Shown here: piece by piece, positions 6,694 through 7,924 of the stretch | Layout of the letters: each line of letters begins with the position of its first letter | How positions within the stretch are numbered: the first letter of the stretch is position 1 | From: Alphaproteobacteria bacterium | Lineage (GTDB): Bacteria; Pseudomonadota; Alphaproteobacteria; CAAHEQ01; UBA3637 | Length of the DNA: 7,924 nt | Assembly: GCA_017513365.1 (NCBI GenBank) | Contig: JAFXFY010000016.1 | Span: forward strand, 1-7,924 | Direction of reading: 5' to 3' | The notes under the pieces: model-generated | What the model saw: the letters and a program-made list of their open reading frames with translations, nothing else | Database searches by the model: none | What the model was told of the DNA's origin: nothing | Made by a program: the position numbers and the translations under genes

Positions 6694-6721
6694 CATACCC
6701 CAAACGAAAGGAAAAATTGTT

Positions 6722-7126
6722 ATGAAAAAGACTCTATTAACATTAACTGCTCTGACATTATTATCCGGCTGTACAACATTGACACGCCAAGAAGAAATGC
6801 AATTACAACAACTGAAATCTCAAGGTATTACGTTAGATAGGCCTGCCGGTAATTTTGAAGCTCCGAACAGCCCTTTGCTAGCCGGTTTACTCAATATTCT
6901 CCCCGGTGTTGGCAATCTTTATTTAGCTACAGGAAATGGAGGAGATATTAGCCATGCTCTATATGGTTTCGGTAATTTTTTATTATGGCCAATATCCGTT
7001 GTATGGGCTGCACCCGAAGGAGCCATTGATGCCATTAATCTCAACAAACGAGAATTAATTTACTATTACAAATATGACCCATACGGTAAACAAGAGGCCA
7101 TTAAACGGGGTATTCGTTTAGATTAA
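6722..7126 (+). CDS. Small lipoprotein of unknown function
   Basis: A 134-residue protein with a lipoprotein signal. The N-terminus is basic (MKK), then comes a hydrophobic core and the lipobox LSGC, so C17 should be lipidated. Residue +2 is Thr, not Asp, which by the usual Lol sorting rule predicts transfer to the outer membrane. After a charged, Gln-rich stretch (residues 22-35) there is a Gly/Leu-rich hydrophobic region, PLLAGLLNILPGVGNLYLA (51-69), and another, YGFGNFLLWPISVVWAA (81-97). These could associate with a membrane. The C-terminus is polar with tyrosines (YYYKYDPYG, 114-122). I do not recognise a named family. The ribosome site AAAGGA lies 9 bases before the ATG. No promoter is evident between the terminator at 6667-6693 and the gene, so it may depend on read-through from upstream. 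A strong terminator follows. Confidence 0.8.
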   Translation: MKKTLLTLTALTLLSGCTTLTRQEEMQLQQLKSQGITLDRPAGNFEAPNSPLLAGLLNILPGVGNLYLATGNGGDISHALYGFGNFLLWPISVVWAAPEGAIDAINLNKRELIYYYKYDPYGKQEAIKRGIRLD

Positions 7127-7130
7127 AACA

Positions 7131-7153
7131 GGCGGTCAATGACCGCCCTTTTT
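7131..7153 (+). terminator. Terminator of the lipoprotein gene, shared with the convergent ygiW-like gene
   Basis: GGCGGTC (7131-7137) pairs perfectly with GACCGCC (7141-7147) around AAT, followed by C and five T. It begins five bases after the lipoprotein stop codon and ends just before the stop codon of the convergent gene. On the minus strand the same stem is followed by TGTTTTAAT, so it may also stop transcription from that side. Confidence 0.85.
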
Positions 7154-7154
7154 G

Positions 7155-7517
7155 TTATTTTTTGAGCAATCTGACTTGTTTGACATCAATTTCATCGGAA
7201 AAAATACCCTTATCCAATTCTCCGATAATTTCAACGCTGTCTTGAGGGCCAACCTCTACCCCGCGCCATTCATCATCATCTATTTCAACGGTGATTGAAC
7301 CACTGGCATCAGAAAATAAATATTCTTCTTTGCCAAGGCGTTTTTCAATTTTACCTTCCAAAACCACATAAGAATCATCTTGCATATGTTTTAATTCAGC
7401 CACCGTATTGACGATTGTTGCCGGATCTTTAAAACCGCCTCGTTCAACAAACTGAGCCATTGCCGAACCCGCAAAAATCGTACTGAATACCATAGATAAC
7501 ATTACTAATTTTTTCAT
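7155..7517 (-). CDS. ygiW: Periplasmic OB-fold protein, YgiW/YdeI (BOF) family
   Basis: A 120-residue secreted protein. Residues 1-21 are a Sec signal peptide ending in AMA, with cleavage expected before QFVERGGF. The mature part is a small OB-fold of the bacterial BOF family: TIVNTVAELKHMQDDSYVVL (34-53), then LEGKIEKRLGKEEYLFSDASG (53-73), ITVEIDDDEWRGVEV (75-89), and VEIIGELDKG through EIDVKQVRLLKK (95-120). The pattern closely follows E. coli YgiW, including DASG, the W.GV block and the EIDVKQ ending. In enterobacteria, relatives are linked to tolerance of stresses such as peroxide, metals or cationic peptides, but the ligand and mechanism are poorly defined, so the role here is open. AGGAGGT stands four bases before the ATG, and a promoter with good -10 and spacing lies upstream, so it is probably transcribed alone. 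Confidence 0.92.
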   Translation of the reverse strand: MKKLVMLSMVFSTIFAGSAMAQFVERGGFKDPATIVNTVAELKHMQDDSYVVLEGKIEKRLGKEEYLFSDASGSITVEIDDDEWRGVEVGPQDSVEIIGELDKGIFSDEIDVKQVRLLKK

Positions 7518-7548
7518 GGATACCTCCTATTATTATGTCCATGTAATC

Positions 7549-7577
7549 AGTATAGGGTAAAAAAAAATCGGCTGCAA
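7549..7577 (-). promoter_or_regulatory. Promoter of the ygiW-like gene
   Basis: On the minus strand, TTGCAG (7572-7577), 17 bases, then TATACT (7549-7554). Transcription would start near 7542 and give a leader of about 25 bases with a strong AGGAGGT site at 7521-7528. The spacer is largely a run of T that is also the U tract of the preceding gene's terminator. Confidence 0.65.
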
Positions 7578-7606
7578 GTTTTTCTTAAATGCTACCGATT
7601 TTTTTT
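7559..7606 (-). terminator. Terminator of the 5'-nucleotidase gene, symmetric and overlapping the ygiW-like promoter
   Basis: On the minus strand ATCGG (7595-7599) pairs with CCGAT (7567-7571), followed by a run of nine T (7559-7567). With the flanking A and T runs the stem can reach 11 bp, so it could act on either strand. The 23-base loop is long, which weakens it. The -35 of the ygiW-like gene sits in the loop. Confidence 0.5.
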
Positions 7607-7620
7607 GATTACCATCTAAA

Positions 7621-7924
7621 TTATTTTACTTTTTTAATTCTATTTTCAAAGGACTGAATGGGTTTTTGGGACTGTTTCATCGCACTGATAATCATATCCC
7701 TTATCGTTAAATCATATGTTTTAAGTACTGCTTTAACCGGAAAGCCATCGCCCCCCTCTGCCAAAAAAGATGGGATAAGGACGGTATATTCTTTTTGATT
7801 ATCAATCGGGTTACCGGCCACCGTCAAATTGGTAATTGTTTTTGTATCCGATGAAAAATCATAAGCTCCGCCAGCAATTTGTAAAAAGGCATTTGTTCTA
7901 TCATCCGGCACATATTTTTTTAAC
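7621..7924 (-). CDS. 5'-nucleotidase family protein, C-terminal 100 residues, cut by the window edge
   Basis: The frame is open to the right edge and ends at TAA 7621-7623. The visible part matches the C-terminal domain of the UshA/5'-nucleotidase family: AFLQIAGGAYDFSSDT, the link ITNLTVAGNPIDNQKEY, the hallmark FLAEGGDGFP, and LTIRDMIISAM near the end. In these enzymes this domain binds the nucleotide or sugar substrate, while the metal site lies in the N-terminal part, outside the window. Members are usually periplasmic or surface enzymes that hydrolyse nucleotides or UDP-sugars. Whether this one is a 5'-nucleotidase, a 2',3'-cyclic phosphodiesterase or a related hydrolase cannot be told from the C-terminus. 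An in-frame GTG at 7909-7911 is not a plausible start because the domain is already under way. A terminator-like hairpin follows the gene. Confidence 0.88.
   Translation of the reverse strand, partial: LKKYVPDDRTNAFLQIAGGAYDFSSDTKTITNLTVAGNPIDNQKEYTVLIPSFLAEGGDGFPVKAVLKTYDLTIRDMIISAMKQSQKPIQSFENRIKKVK

Noticed and set aside
6639..6698. Short minus-strand frame beginning MKKIALGYWRPEV
   Set aside because: Only 19 codons, with no properly spaced ribosome site, and it coincides with the terminator stem and closing helix of the structured RNA. The MKKI start arises from the terminator's T run read backwards.
7909..7911. GTG as start of a short free-standing protein
   Set aside because: The frame continues to the window edge and the sequence begins inside a 5'-nucleotidase C-terminal domain, so this is the tail of a longer gene.

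Overview
The window is AT-rich and looks chromosomal, and all the identifiable genes are bacterial. The best guess is an uncultured, probably host- or gut-associated alphaproteobacterium. The reasons are Gram-negative envelope genes, class A RNase P RNA, a prepilin start of the GRSMIEMLGVLAI type that I associate with such organisms, and the MurL/MurD2 pair. This assignment rests on remembered family patterns, not on a search.

Layout. Positions 1-1944 (minus) hold the first 648 codons of an M1 aminopeptidase N (pepN), which runs off the left edge. Just upstream of it in the same direction is a membrane-anchored Sel1-repeat protein (1955-2617), with a 10-base gap, so the two are probably one operon. 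Diverging from them across a promoter region of about 80 bases is a two-gene plus-strand operon (2668-5245), murL and murD2. The two genes overlap by 26 bases and specify the alternative route by which D-glutamate enters the peptidoglycan precursor: MurD2 adds L-Glu to UDP-MurNAc-L-Ala, and MurL then epimerises it in place. A short gap with a possible promoter leads to a cysteine-rich type IV pilin-like protein (5338-6033, plus).

The pilin-like gene meets RNase P RNA (rnpB, 6041-6412, minus) tail to tail. The rnpB gene has a good promoter at 6419-6447. The protein-free stretch 6448-6721 folds into several strong helices and carries terminator-like hairpins at both ends. I read it as an unidentified structured RNA of about 185 nt, most likely on the plus strand. 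Next comes a small lipoprotein gene (6722-7126, plus) with its own terminator, which is convergent with a periplasmic OB-fold protein of the YgiW/YdeI family (7155-7517, minus). The right edge holds the last 100 codons of a 5'-nucleotidase-family protein (7621-7924, minus). Its terminator is interleaved with the promoter of the ygiW-like gene.

What stands out: the MurL/MurD2 module with an ambiguous start for murL, the unassigned structured RNA beside rnpB, and the pilin-like protein with a basic +1 residue and 12 cysteines. I see no CRISPR array, insertion sequence, tRNA or phage gene.
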